This document shows, in pieces, positions 17,196-24,731 of a stretch of DNA of 64,000 bases. Made by a program: the position numbers and the translations under genes. Below the pieces are notes generated by a model. It made no database searches, was not told where the DNA came from, and saw nothing but the letters and a program-made list of their open reading frames with translations. The stretch's first letter is position 1, and the number at the start of each line of letters is the position of its first letter. Source of the stretch: JBELHR01 sp049607205 (GTDB lineage Bacteria; Bacteroidota; Bacteroidia; Flavobacteriales; Flavobacteriaceae); the NCBI GenBank assembly GCA_049607205.1, contig JBMYWH010000008.1, positions 20,479-84,478 of the forward strand, written 5' to 3'.

Positions 17196-18233
17196 TTAGT
17201 ACTTCTCCACTTTATAAGTATTAAAGTAGATTCCTGAAATGACTAAACAAAGCAATATAGCAGCTACTAATTGATGTAACACTCCTAGAGATACTGGGAC
17301 GGCATTGATCAAGGTCAATACTCCTAATAAAAACTGAGTCATAACGGTAATGAGTACGGCAAGATTTATGTTCTTTTGAATTTTAGTCGCGGTTAATTTA
17401 GTTCCTTTAAAGTAAATATAGGCTACTAGGGAAACTACCACTACGGCAAACCAACGATGTATGAATTGTATACTGACAGGATTGCTGATCAAACTCATCA
17501 GACCTTGTTCTTGCCATGCTTGTCCTATATTTTGTGGAAGCCATGAGCTTCCCATTTTAGGATAGGTAGGGAATATAAGTCCAGCCTTAAGACCAGCGAC
17601 GAAGGCTCCATAAATAATTTGTATGGCTAAAACAACTAATAGTGCCTGATAGGGTTTCTTTAATGCTGTTTTAAGACGGTTTACTTTAGGGTAGAAAACT
17701 CCTAAAGCCGTCCAGAGAATATAGCTTACCAATAATAGGGCTGTAGAAAGGTGTAGGGCCAGTCGATAATGACTTACTGCGGGATTGTTTACCAGACCAC
17801 TCTTAACCATATACCAGCCTATAAGTCCTTGCAGACCTCCTAAAAAGAAGATGACAATCAGATTAGTTCTGAGTTTTCGGTCTTGAAGCTTTTTTGTAAA
17901 TAGAAAATATAAAAACGGGAAAAAGAAGACCAGGCCGATCACACGACCGATTAATCGATGAAAATATTCCCAGAAAAAGATAGATTTAAAATCTTCTAAT
18001 TCAAAATGGCTGTTTTTTTTCTGAAATTCAGGAGAAGTTTGATAGTTTTCAAATTCAGCAGTCCACTCGGCATCGTTCATAGGAGGTAGGGTCCCGGAAA
18101 TAGGTTTCCAATCCACCATAGAAAGTCCTGAATGTGTGAGTCTGGTGATTCCACCGATGACCACCATAGCCATTACCATAACAGCTCCTAGAATTAACCA
18201 GTAACCGACGAGCTTACTCGTTCTTGTTTTCAT
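17196..18233 (-). CDS. ctaA: Heme A synthase (COX15/CtaA)
   Basis: A membrane protein of 345 residues and about eight helices that oxidises the C8 methyl of heme O to give heme A for cytochrome oxidase. It shows GGITRLTHSGLSMVDWKPISGTLPP, the conserved heme-ligand histidines in FWEYFHRLIGRVIGL, VSHYRLALHLSTALL, IQFIHRWFAVVVV and VLHQLVAAILL, and two internally related four-helix halves. Its size fits the single-polypeptide mitochondrial/alphaproteobacterial form. The start is placed at 18233 because a TATTTTTG element at 18255-18262 overlaps the longer frame. Confidence 0.9.
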   Translation of the reverse strand: MKTRTSKLVGYWLILGAVMVMAMVVIGGITRLTHSGLSMVDWKPISGTLPPMNDAEWTAEFENYQTSPEFQKKNSHFELEDFKSIFFWEYFHRLIGRVIGLVFFFPFLYFLFTKKLQDRKLRTNLIVIFFLGGLQGLIGWYMVKSGLVNNPAVSHYRLALHLSTALLLVSYILWTALGVFYPKVNRLKTALKKPYQALLVVLAIQIIYGAFVAGLKAGLIFPTYPKMGSSWLPQNIGQAWQEQGLMSLISNPVSIQFIHRWFAVVVVSLVAYIYFKGTKLTATKIQKNINLAVLITVMTQFLLGVLTLINAVPVSLGVLHQLVAAILLCLVISGIYFNTYKVEKY

Positions 18234-18254
18234 ACTTACGTCATTTAGTCCGTA

Positions 18255-18262
18255 CAAAAATA
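18255..18262 (-). promoter_or_regulatory. Promoter -7 element for ctaA
   Basis: TATTTTTG on the minus strand lies 21 nt before the ATG at 18233 and makes a start at 18257 impossible. Confidence 0.65.
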
Positions 18263-18271
18263 AACAAAAGC

Positions 18272-19696
18272 TTAGAATAAACTCAGTAAATCCAAAGGAG
18301 GATTTTCAAAAGAAATCAGCTGTTCTTCCGGCGGCTCATTTTTGAGATAACTGTGAATGATACGCATCACATCCTTGTTGTGTTTTTGAGGCTCGATATA
18401 TTGTTTCAGTCCCTGATAGGAGGGTTCTTCTGCGAGTTCATGTTCTAGGGCTTCCGCGGTAAGATAGCCATAACCTTGATAGATTCCATTTTCTACATGT
18501 ACTAGAGCGCGTTCAGAGGACTCTCTGCCTTGCTCGGTGATGAAATAAGTTTTGGGCTCTTGGTAGATACTCGCGATACAGGCGTCGACTCTTTTATTAT
18601 AGGAGGCAACGGATTCTTTTTCACAACAGACCCCTTTGCAGGATTTTAATTGGAAGTGAAAACAGGCCGCATTGCTTTGTTGTAAGTGACAGTATTTAGG
18701 ACAGAGTTCATAGCTTTCACAAAGTTTGTTGAGAAACTCTCTACAGGCACTTTGATTGGCAAAGGTCATTAGCGGTTTAGGGATTTGCTTCAAAGAGGCA
18801 AAGGCTAAATGCTTGATTCCCTTTTGATCTATATAGCTGAACAGGCCGAAGCTGTCATTTGTTCTTCGCTGTGCTCTGTTGAACATAGGGAAATGATGTT
18901 TGATCTCTGCAGATTCCTGAAGTAGGGCTAGGAGTTCACTTCCACTGACCTTAAAATCTACATCTGCCGTTTGACGACACATTTTCTGCTCCTTAGATTT
19001 TTTGTCATAAAAATGACTCAAGACGCGAGCTCTGAGATTTTTTGCCTTTCCGACATAGATGATTTTTCCTTGCTCGTCTTTGAAATAATAGACCCCGGCT
19101 TGTTTGGGAAGGAGGTCTACTTTTTCTTTAGAGAGTAGTGGAGGTAGCGTAGCATCTAAGGAGCGAGGATTTAAGGCTTGTGGGATGGCTCCTAAATCAT
19201 CACTAGCTAAGAGTTTCTCAAAGAGAATCACTGTAGCAGCGGCATCTCCTCGAGCTCGGTGTCGGTCGGATAATGGAATATCTAGGCTCTTGCAAAGTTT
19301 TCCCAGAGAATAAGAATTCAGCCCTGGAATAAGCTTGCGAGAGAGTCTTACCGTACAGAGTTTTTTGCGTTTGAACTGTCCTCCTAAGGATTCGAATTCA
19401 GCGGCAATGATATTGTAGTCAAAATTCACATTATGGGCCACGAAGACGGCATCTTCTGTTATTTGATGTACTTGTTTGGCTATTTCATAGAACTTGGGAG
19501 CGTCAGCCACCATGCTGTTGTCAATACCGGTCAGTCCTGTGATGAATTGAGGAATATTCGACTCTGGATTGACCAGAGAGGTGAATTCGTCAATAATCTG
19601 TGTCCCATCGTGTAAGAAGACAGAGATTTCAGTGATTTTTTGGCCCTTGGGACCTCCGGTTCCAGTGGTCTCGATATCGACAATAGCGTAGTTCAT
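18272..19696 (-). CDS. DEDDh exonuclease / GIY-YIG nuclease fusion
   Basis: This 474-residue two-nuclease protein starts on the base next to the stop of the LexA-like regulator, so the two form one operon. Residues 1-165 are a DnaQ-type 3'-5' exonuclease with D7/E9 (IVDIETTG), D93 (HNVNFDYN) and H146/D151 (DRHRARGDAAA). Residues 195-275 are a UvrC/Cho-like GIY-YIG domain: GVYYF at 201-205, YVGKAKN at 214-220, R222, and E261 in LLQESAEIKHHFPMFN. Eight cysteines lie between 318 and 358, including CFHFQLKSCKGVCC, resembling the UvrC Cys-rich region. It is probably a DNA-repair nuclease. Such fusions are annotated in other bacteria as epsilon/GIY-YIG proteins. Confidence 0.88.
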   Translation of the reverse strand: MNYAIVDIETTGTGGPKGQKITEISVFLHDGTQIIDEFTSLVNPESNIPQFITGLTGIDNSMVADAPKFYEIAKQVHQITEDAVFVAHNVNFDYNIIAAEFESLGGQFKRKKLCTVRLSRKLIPGLNSYSLGKLCKSLDIPLSDRHRARGDAAATVILFEKLLASDDLGAIPQALNPRSLDATLPPLLSKEKVDLLPKQAGVYYFKDEQGKIIYVGKAKNLRARVLSHFYDKKSKEQKMCRQTADVDFKVSGSELLALLQESAEIKHHFPMFNRAQRRTNDSFGLFSYIDQKGIKHLAFASLKQIPKPLMTFANQSACREFLNKLCESYELCPKYCHLQQSNAACFHFQLKSCKGVCCEKESVASYNKRVDACIASIYQEPKTYFITEQGRESSERALVHVENGIYQGYGYLTAEALEHELAEEPSYQGLKQYIEPQKHNKDVMRIIHSYLKNEPPEEQLISFENPPLDLLSLF

Positions 19697-20470
19697 TTAG
19701 GCAATGCTTTTTTGAAGAGACTTAAGCTCTACTTGTAATTCATTAAACATCTGTAAGATGCTGCTGATTTTGAGCTCATGAGGTTCGTATTCCTGAGTGT
19801 TGATACTGCAGGTGAATTCCCAGGCTTCTAAAACTTCGGTCAAAGGAACTTCAAAAGGCTCATAGACTTCATTGTCCGACTTCAGAATCAATTTCTGCTC
19901 TTTTTCCAGTTCGTTATAGACGCGTTTATAGACAATTCCTTCATTGAGTGTCACCACAATATAGGTATGTCCCGATTGCAGGTCTCTTAAATCTTCTACA
20001 AACTTAGCCACGACATAAGATCCATCTTTCAAGGGAAGCATAGAGTCTCCTTTGATTGGGAAGGCGCGGTGTTTGCCTGTGGGTAAAAAAGGAAGCTTGA
20101 TCTGTTCGAGTTTTTCAATATACTCGGGATCGGCATAGCCTTTTAAATAACCGGCAGAAGCTTTGACGGGAACGACTTCAATTAAGTCTTCATTGTCAGC
20201 GTCTACGGTGATCGGGAAAAGAACGCGTTGATTTCCTACTTCTATAAAAGAAAAATCAGTCGAGGGAGTCAAGTCATTCTTGACTAAGATATCCACTGGG
20301 ACTTTGAAATAATCCGAGAGGTGAATGAGCATTTCAATAGGCGGTTCACTACGACCTTCTTCATAGGAACCGATGCGCGAACGTGGGATACAGAACTCTT
20401 CAGCAAGTTGCTCTTGAGTTAAGCCCTTGAGGTAGCGCAGGTGACGAATATTTGAAGCTATTTTTTTCAT
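19697..20470 (-). CDS. LexA-like XRE-family regulator with S24 self-cleavage domain
   Basis: The protein has 257 residues from the ATG at 20470; an upstream ATG at 20494 would lie beyond the TATATTTG promoter at 20478-20485. Residues 1-65 are a Cro/CI helix-turn-helix (LTQEQLAEEFCIPRSRIGSYEEG). Residues 85-215 are a LexA/CI-type S24 domain with an Ala106-Gly107 scissile pair (KASAGYLKGY), nucleophile Ser143 (GDSMLPL) and Lys182 (GIVYKRV). A coiled C-terminal tail follows. Self-cleavage on RecA filaments would lift repression, as known for LexA/CI; here it is inferred. It sits divergently to two polymerase genes and shares their operator region. Confidence 0.9.
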   Translation of the reverse strand: MKKIASNIRHLRYLKGLTQEQLAEEFCIPRSRIGSYEEGRSEPPIEMLIHLSDYFKVPVDILVKNDLTPSTDFSFIEVGNQRVLFPITVDADNEDLIEVVPVKASAGYLKGYADPEYIEKLEQIKLPFLPTGKHRAFPIKGDSMLPLKDGSYVVAKFVEDLRDLQSGHTYIVVTLNEGIVYKRVYNELEKEQKLILKSDNEVYEPFEVPLTEVLEAWEFTCSINTQEYEPHELKISSILQMFNELQVELKSLQKSIA

Positions 20471-20473
20471 AAT

Positions 20474-20510
20474 ACTACAAATATAAGCAAACAAAACTAC
20501 AATTTGTAGT
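20474..20510. promoter_or_regulatory. Putative damage-response operator between regulator and polymerase genes
   Basis: A perfect inverted repeat ACTACAA-T-TTGTAGT occupies 20496-20510. A further half-site ACTACAA at 20474-20480 lies exactly 22 bp upstream, about two helical turns. The half-site overlaps the regulator promoter (TATATTTG, minus, 20478-20485). The palindrome abuts the polymerase promoter (TAATTTTG, plus, 20511-20518). Bound repressor would therefore block both directions, including its own gene. Confidence 0.7.
20478..20485 (-). promoter_or_regulatory. Promoter -7 element for the LexA-like regulator
   Basis: TATATTTG on the minus strand lies only 7 nt before the ATG at 20470, so the mRNA would be almost leaderless. 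It overlaps the ACTACAA half-site. Confidence 0.6.
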
Positions 20511-20518
20511 TAATTTTG
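20511..20518 (+). promoter_or_regulatory. Promoter -7 element for the DnaE-like gene
   Basis: TAATTTTG directly follows the 15-bp palindrome. It overlaps a possible TTG start at 20516, so the ATG at 20534 is the more likely start. Confidence 0.6.
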
Positions 20519-20533
20519 TCAAAAAATAAAAAG

Positions 20534-23506
20534 ATGTACTTGAACACCCATACTTACTACAGTTTGCGCTATGGAACTTTATCCGTAGAAGCCTTGCTTG
20601 AGCAGCTGAAGGATGGGGGTTTTGGGCGTGCAGCCCTCACCGATATCAACAGTACTTCTGCGGCAATGGATTTCTTAAAGCTCGCTCCAAAGTACGGAAT
20701 TAAACCGACTCTTGGAGTGGATTTTAGAAATGGATCCCAGTCTTATTTTGTGATGTTGGCGCGCAGTGAAAAGGGCTTTGAAAACATCAATGGCTATCTG
20801 ACCGAGGTCTTGTGTGACTCCGAGCACCCCTTAGACAGAGAAGCACCATATTTAGAAGATACTTGGGTAATTTACCCATGGGAAGTATTAGAACAGGCAG
20901 GGGAACTTAAGGAAAAGGCCCAGTATCTTGCGCCACATGAATTCATAGGTCTTCCTATAGAACTCCTGCCTAAACTTCCCTTTATAAAATGGAAACTGCC
21001 TTTTGACAAGTTGGTTTTTATGCAGCCCTTGAGTTTTCGAGGGAAGCGCGATTTTAATACCCATCGTTTGTTGCGCGCGGTAGACCGCAATGAATTACTG
21101 AGTCGCTTGCCCAGTTCGGCCCAGGGTAGTTCTCGAGATGTTTTAGTCTCTAGAGAGGATTTGGTTCGGGCATTTAGGGCCTATCCTCAGATTCTTGCCC
21201 AGACGGAGGATTTATTGCAGAAGACCGAGTTTGATTGGAGCTTTCACAAGGGGCAGGTCGAGAATCAGCGATGTTATACCCAGCAGGAAGATTTGGATTT
21301 TAGGTTTTTGAAACACTTGGCCTATCAGGGGATTCCTTATCGTTATAAACGGGTGGGAAAACGAGTGTTTGAACGCTTGGAAAAGGAACTTCAAATTATT
21401 AGGCAGAAGCAGTTTGTCTCTTATTTTTTGATCAATTGGAAAATTTTGAAATATGCCAGGGGCCAAAACTTCTTTTATGTCGGACGAGGCTCCGGAGCAA
21501 ACAGTCTGGTGGCCTATCTTTTGAGGATTACCGATGTGGATCCCATAGAGCTGGACTTGTATTTTGAGCGCTTTATCAACCTTTATAGGACCAATCCTCC
21601 GGATTTTGATTTGGATTTTTCTTGGAGAGACCGGGATCAGGTGACGCGTTATATCTTTGAACGATTTGCTCATACGGCACTCATTGCAGTCTATAATACC
21701 TTTAAGTATAAGGCGGCGGTCAGGGAGCTGGGAAAGGTTTTTGGGCTTCCTAAGTCCGAGATAGATCGACTCAGCAGTGGGCAAGGGCCTAAGGATGACT
21801 TGGGAAAACTGGTGCTTCGCTATAGTGAGTGTATTCAAGGTTTTCCGAATTATCTGGGAATTCACGCCGGTGGAATTGTGATTGCCAACCGTCCTATTGC
21901 GGCTTATGGAGGGGCTTTTATGCCCCCTAAGGGCTATAAAACCTTACAGTTTGACATGTATGTTTCCGAAGAAATCGGACTTTATAAATTCGATATTCTT
22001 TCTCAAAGAGGTTTGGGAAAAATCAAAGAAGGCGTAGAGTTGGTCTTGAGGAATCATCCTCATTTAAAACAAATCGACATTCACGACATCAAGCAGTTCA
22101 AACAGGATTTGAGAATTAAATCTTTGCTGCGTAATGCTCAGGCGATTGGTTGTTTTTATGTAGAATCTCCTGCGATGCGTATGCTGCTTAAGAAATTACA
22201 AGTGGACCACTATCTGGGTTTGGTTGCGGCCAGTTCGGTGATTCGACCGGGAGTGGCTCAGTCGGGAATGATGCGGACCTTTATAGAGCGACATCGCTTT
22301 GTAGATAAACGCAAGGAGGCCCATCCGATTCTGGCGCAGATCATGCCTGAGACTTATGGGGTGATGGTCTATCAGGAAGATGTGATTAAGGTGGCCCATC
22401 ATTTTGGAGGTTTGACTCTTGGAGAATCGGACATGCTTAGAAGAGCGATGTCGGGTAAGTCTCGTTCTAAGGATGAGTTTTTGAAATTAGAACAGCGGTT
22501 TTTTGAGAATTGCAGCCTCAAGGGGCATGCAGAGTCTTTGTCTCGAGAGATTTGGAGGCAGATTGCGAGTTTTGCGGGTTATGCCTTTGCTAAGGGGCAT
22601 TCGGCTTCTTATGCTGTGGAGAGTTATCAGAGTTTATACCTCAAGGCTTACTATCCTATAGAATATATGGTCGCTACGGTAAACAATGGAGGAGGTTTTT
22701 ATCGAAGAGATCTCTATTTACACGAAGCGCGTATGCATGGAGCTCAATTACATGCTCCCTGTGTGAACCGATCTGATTGGCAAACTGTGGTTCGGGGAAA
22801 AGACGTGTACCTGGGCTTTGAGCTTTTAGAGTCTTTTGAATCTGCGAGCGGATTGGCTTTGCTCAAAGAAAGGGAGCTTCATGGGGCTTTTAAGTCTTTT
22901 GATGATTTTGTAGAGCGGGTCCCACTGGGGATAGAACAGCTCAAGATTTTGATTAAGATCGGAGGGTTTAGGTTTAGTGCTTTGGCAAAAAAAAACTTGC
23001 TGTGGGAAGCTCATATGAAGTTAGGGAAATTAGAAGTGCTGGAGGCGGCTCCGATGCAGCGTCTGTTTACAGACCAGGTCAAGCATTTTGAAACCCCTGA
23101 ATTTGTGGAGGACCCTCTAGAGGATGCTTTTGATCAATTGGAGTATCTAGGCTTTGTGCTCTGTCATCCTTTTGATTTGTTGGTAGAGCGTCCTAATGGA
23201 GGCTATCTGGCAGAGGATTTAAGTGATTTAGAAGGGAAGTTTGTGGAGGTTTATGGAACTTATGTGACGGCCAAGCCGACCAAAACCTCTCGAGGGGAGG
23301 TGATGTATTTCGGAACTTTTTTAGATGAAAAGGGAAGCTTTATAGATACGGTACATTTTCCACCTCAAGCAAAACGCTATCCTTTTAGAGGAAGAGGCGT
23401 GTATAAGATTCAAGGAAAGGTTGTCTTGGAATTTGATTGTATTTCCATAGAAATCTCTGCCTTAGAAAAATTAGATATGATAGAAGACCCTAGATACCGT
23501 GGATAG
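20534..23506 (+). CDS. DnaE-family DNA polymerase III alpha subunit, accessory type
   Basis: The polymerase has 990 residues from the ATG at 20534, shorter than replicative DnaE (about 1160). The N-terminal PHP domain is atypical (LNTHTYYSLRYGTLS in place of HxHSxxS). The polymerase core keeps the catalytic acids: PDFDLDF near residue 358 and YKFDILSQRGL near 484. GRGSGANSLVAYLL, EDVIKVAHHFGG and AFAKGHSASYAVESYQSLYLKAYYP are typical alpha-subunit motifs. A C-terminal OB-fold-like region begins around 880. Pairing with a Y-family polymerase and a LexA-like regulator points to an error-prone, damage-induced enzyme of the DnaE2 kind rather than the main replicase. The Y-family gene overlaps its end by 8 nt. 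Confidence 0.88.
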   Translation: MYLNTHTYYSLRYGTLSVEALLEQLKDGGFGRAALTDINSTSAAMDFLKLAPKYGIKPTLGVDFRNGSQSYFVMLARSEKGFENINGYLTEVLCDSEHPLDREAPYLEDTWVIYPWEVLEQAGELKEKAQYLAPHEFIGLPIELLPKLPFIKWKLPFDKLVFMQPLSFRGKRDFNTHRLLRAVDRNELLSRLPSSAQGSSRDVLVSREDLVRAFRAYPQILAQTEDLLQKTEFDWSFHKGQVENQRCYTQQEDLDFRFLKHLAYQGIPYRYKRVGKRVFERLEKELQIIRQKQFVSYFLINWKILKYARGQNFFYVGRGSGANSLVAYLLRITDVDPIELDLYFERFINLYRTNPPDFDLDFSWRDRDQVTRYIFERFAHTALIAVYNTFKYKAAVRELGKVFGLPKSEIDRLSSGQGPKDDLGKLVLRYSECIQGFPNYLGIHAGGIVIANRPIAAYGGAFMPPKGYKTLQFDMYVSEEIGLYKFDILSQRGLGKIKEGVELVLRNHPHLKQIDIHDIKQFKQDLRIKSLLRNAQAIGCFYVESPAMRMLLKKLQVDHYLGLVAASSVIRPGVAQSGMMRTFIERHRFVDKRKEAHPILAQIMPETYGVMVYQEDVIKVAHHFGGLTLGESDMLRRAMSGKSRSKDEFLKLEQRFFENCSLKGHAESLSREIWRQIASFAGYAFAKGHSASYAVESYQSLYLKAYYPIEYMVATVNNGGGFYRRDLYLHEARMHGAQLHAPCVNRSDWQTVVRGKDVYLGFELLESFESASGLALLKERELHGAFKSFDDFVERVPLGIEQLKILIKIGGFRFSALAKKNLLWEAHMKLGKLEVLEAAPMQRLFTDQVKHFETPEFVEDPLEDAFDQLEYLGFVLCHPFDLLVERPNGGYLAEDLSDLEGKFVEVYGTYVTAKPTKTSRGEVMYFGTFLDEKGSFIDTVHFPPQAKRYPFRGRGVYKIQGKVVLEFDCISIEISALEKLDMIEDPRYRG

Positions 23507-24710
23507 ATCAATTGTACATATGGATTTGGATACCTTTTTTGTGTCCTGTGAGCGCTTGATGGACAGTCGCCTTCAGAACCGACCGGTACTTATAGGTGGG
23601 GTTTCTGATCGGGGAGTGGTGGCTTCTTGTTCTTACGAGGCGAGGCGCTTTGGGGTGCATTCGGCCATGCCTATGCGTATGGCAAGACAGCTCTGTCCTG
23701 AAGCGGTGGTCCTTAGAGGGAATTCGGGAATCTATTCAAAGTATTCGAATCTGGTCACAGAGGTGGTTAAGGATAGTGTTCCTTTGTATGAGAAGTCTTC
23801 TATTGATGAGTTTTATATAGATCTTACGGGGGCGGATCGTTTTTTTGGGACCTATAAAATGGCCTCTGAGCTCAGGGAGCGTATTATAAGAGAGACGGGC
23901 TTGCCGATTTCTTTTGGGCTTTCTCAAAATAAGACCGTATCTAAGATTGCTACGGGAGAGGCTAAGCCTAATAATCAAATCCAGATTCAAAAGGGCTTGG
24001 AGAAACCTTTCCTCGCTCCTTTATCGGTGCGCAAGATTCCTATGGTAGGAGAACGGACCTATAAATCTCTTTGTGATTTAGGACTGAAGAGAATCAAAAC
24101 CTTACAAGAGATGCCTGTGGAGATGATGCAGCAGGTTTTTGGTAAAAATGGTGTGGGAATTTGGAAAAAGGCACAAGGCATTGATCCGAGTCCTGTGGTT
24201 CAGTACAGTGAGCGTAAGAGTATTTCTACAGAACGAACCTTTGATAAGGACACTATCGATGTGGATAAATTACACTCCATATTAATAGGAATGGCTGAGA
24301 ACCTTTTATTTCAGCTCAGAAGAGGAGATAAGTTAACGGCCTGCGTGACACTGAAGATTCGCTATTCTGATTTTCAAACCTATACGATGCAGCGTAAGAT
24401 TTCTTATTCGAGTGCAGATCATATGGTAATTCCTGTGGTTCTTGAACTGTATAAAAAACTCTATCAAAGAAGAATGTTGGTTCGTCTTATAGGAGTGCGG
24501 TTTTCTCACTTGGTACAAGGGGGCTATCAAATCAATTTATTTGACCAGCAACCCAAGCTAGCCAACCTATACCAAGCGATGGATAAAATGAGAGAGCGTT
24601 ATGGGGATAGAGCTGTTATTCGAGCAGCTTCTATGGGGGCGAGAACCATAGGGCGTTCCAACCCTTTTAATGGAGAAGCACCTCCTTTATTAGCTAACCG
24701 TCGTTCCTAG
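23499..24710 (+). CDS. dinB: Y-family translesion DNA polymerase (DinB-like)
   Basis: A 403-residue translesion polymerase. Asp9 (HMDLDTFF) and Asp103/Glu104 (SSIDEFYIDLTG) are intact, matching E. coli DinB D8, D103 and E104, so it should be active, unlike ImuB. The thumb HhH reads VRKIPMVGERTYKSL, and QINLF at 344-348 is a good beta-clamp-binding motif. The GTG at 23499 is preferred because it includes the first beta strand (RSIVHMD); the ATG at 23520 would cut it. It overlaps the DnaE-like gene by 8 nt, so the two polymerases are translationally coupled. Confidence 0.9.
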   Translation: MDRSIVHMDLDTFFVSCERLMDSRLQNRPVLIGGVSDRGVVASCSYEARRFGVHSAMPMRMARQLCPEAVVLRGNSGIYSKYSNLVTEVVKDSVPLYEKSSIDEFYIDLTGADRFFGTYKMASELRERIIRETGLPISFGLSQNKTVSKIATGEAKPNNQIQIQKGLEKPFLAPLSVRKIPMVGERTYKSLCDLGLKRIKTLQEMPVEMMQQVFGKNGVGIWKKAQGIDPSPVVQYSERKSISTERTFDKDTIDVDKLHSILIGMAENLLFQLRRGDKLTACVTLKIRYSDFQTYTMQRKISYSSADHMVIPVVLELYKKLYQRRMLVRLIGVRFSHLVQGGYQINLFDQQPKLANLYQAMDKMRERYGDRAVIRAASMGARTIGRSNPFNGEAPPLLANRRS

Positions 24711-24719
24711 AAATAGTAC

Positions 24720-24727
24720 TATCTTTG
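24720..24727 (+). promoter_or_regulatory. Promoter -7 element for cinA
   Basis: TATCTTTG ends 4 nt before the cinA ATG, so transcripts from it would be leaderless or nearly so. It separates cinA transcription from the polymerase operon. Confidence 0.5.
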
Positions 24728-24731
24728 TGCT

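Noticed and set aside
19697..20470. Prophage CI repressor
   Set aside because: No integrase, structural or lysis genes are nearby; the neighbours are repair polymerases and a nuclease.
21212..21865. 217-codon minus-strand frame
   Set aside because: It lies wholly inside the DnaE-like gene on the opposite strand and is a shadow of its codon pattern.
23499..24710. ImuB (inactive Y-family) identity for the polymerase
   Set aside because: The catalytic Asp9, Asp103 and Glu104 and a clamp motif are present, so this is an active DinB-type enzyme.
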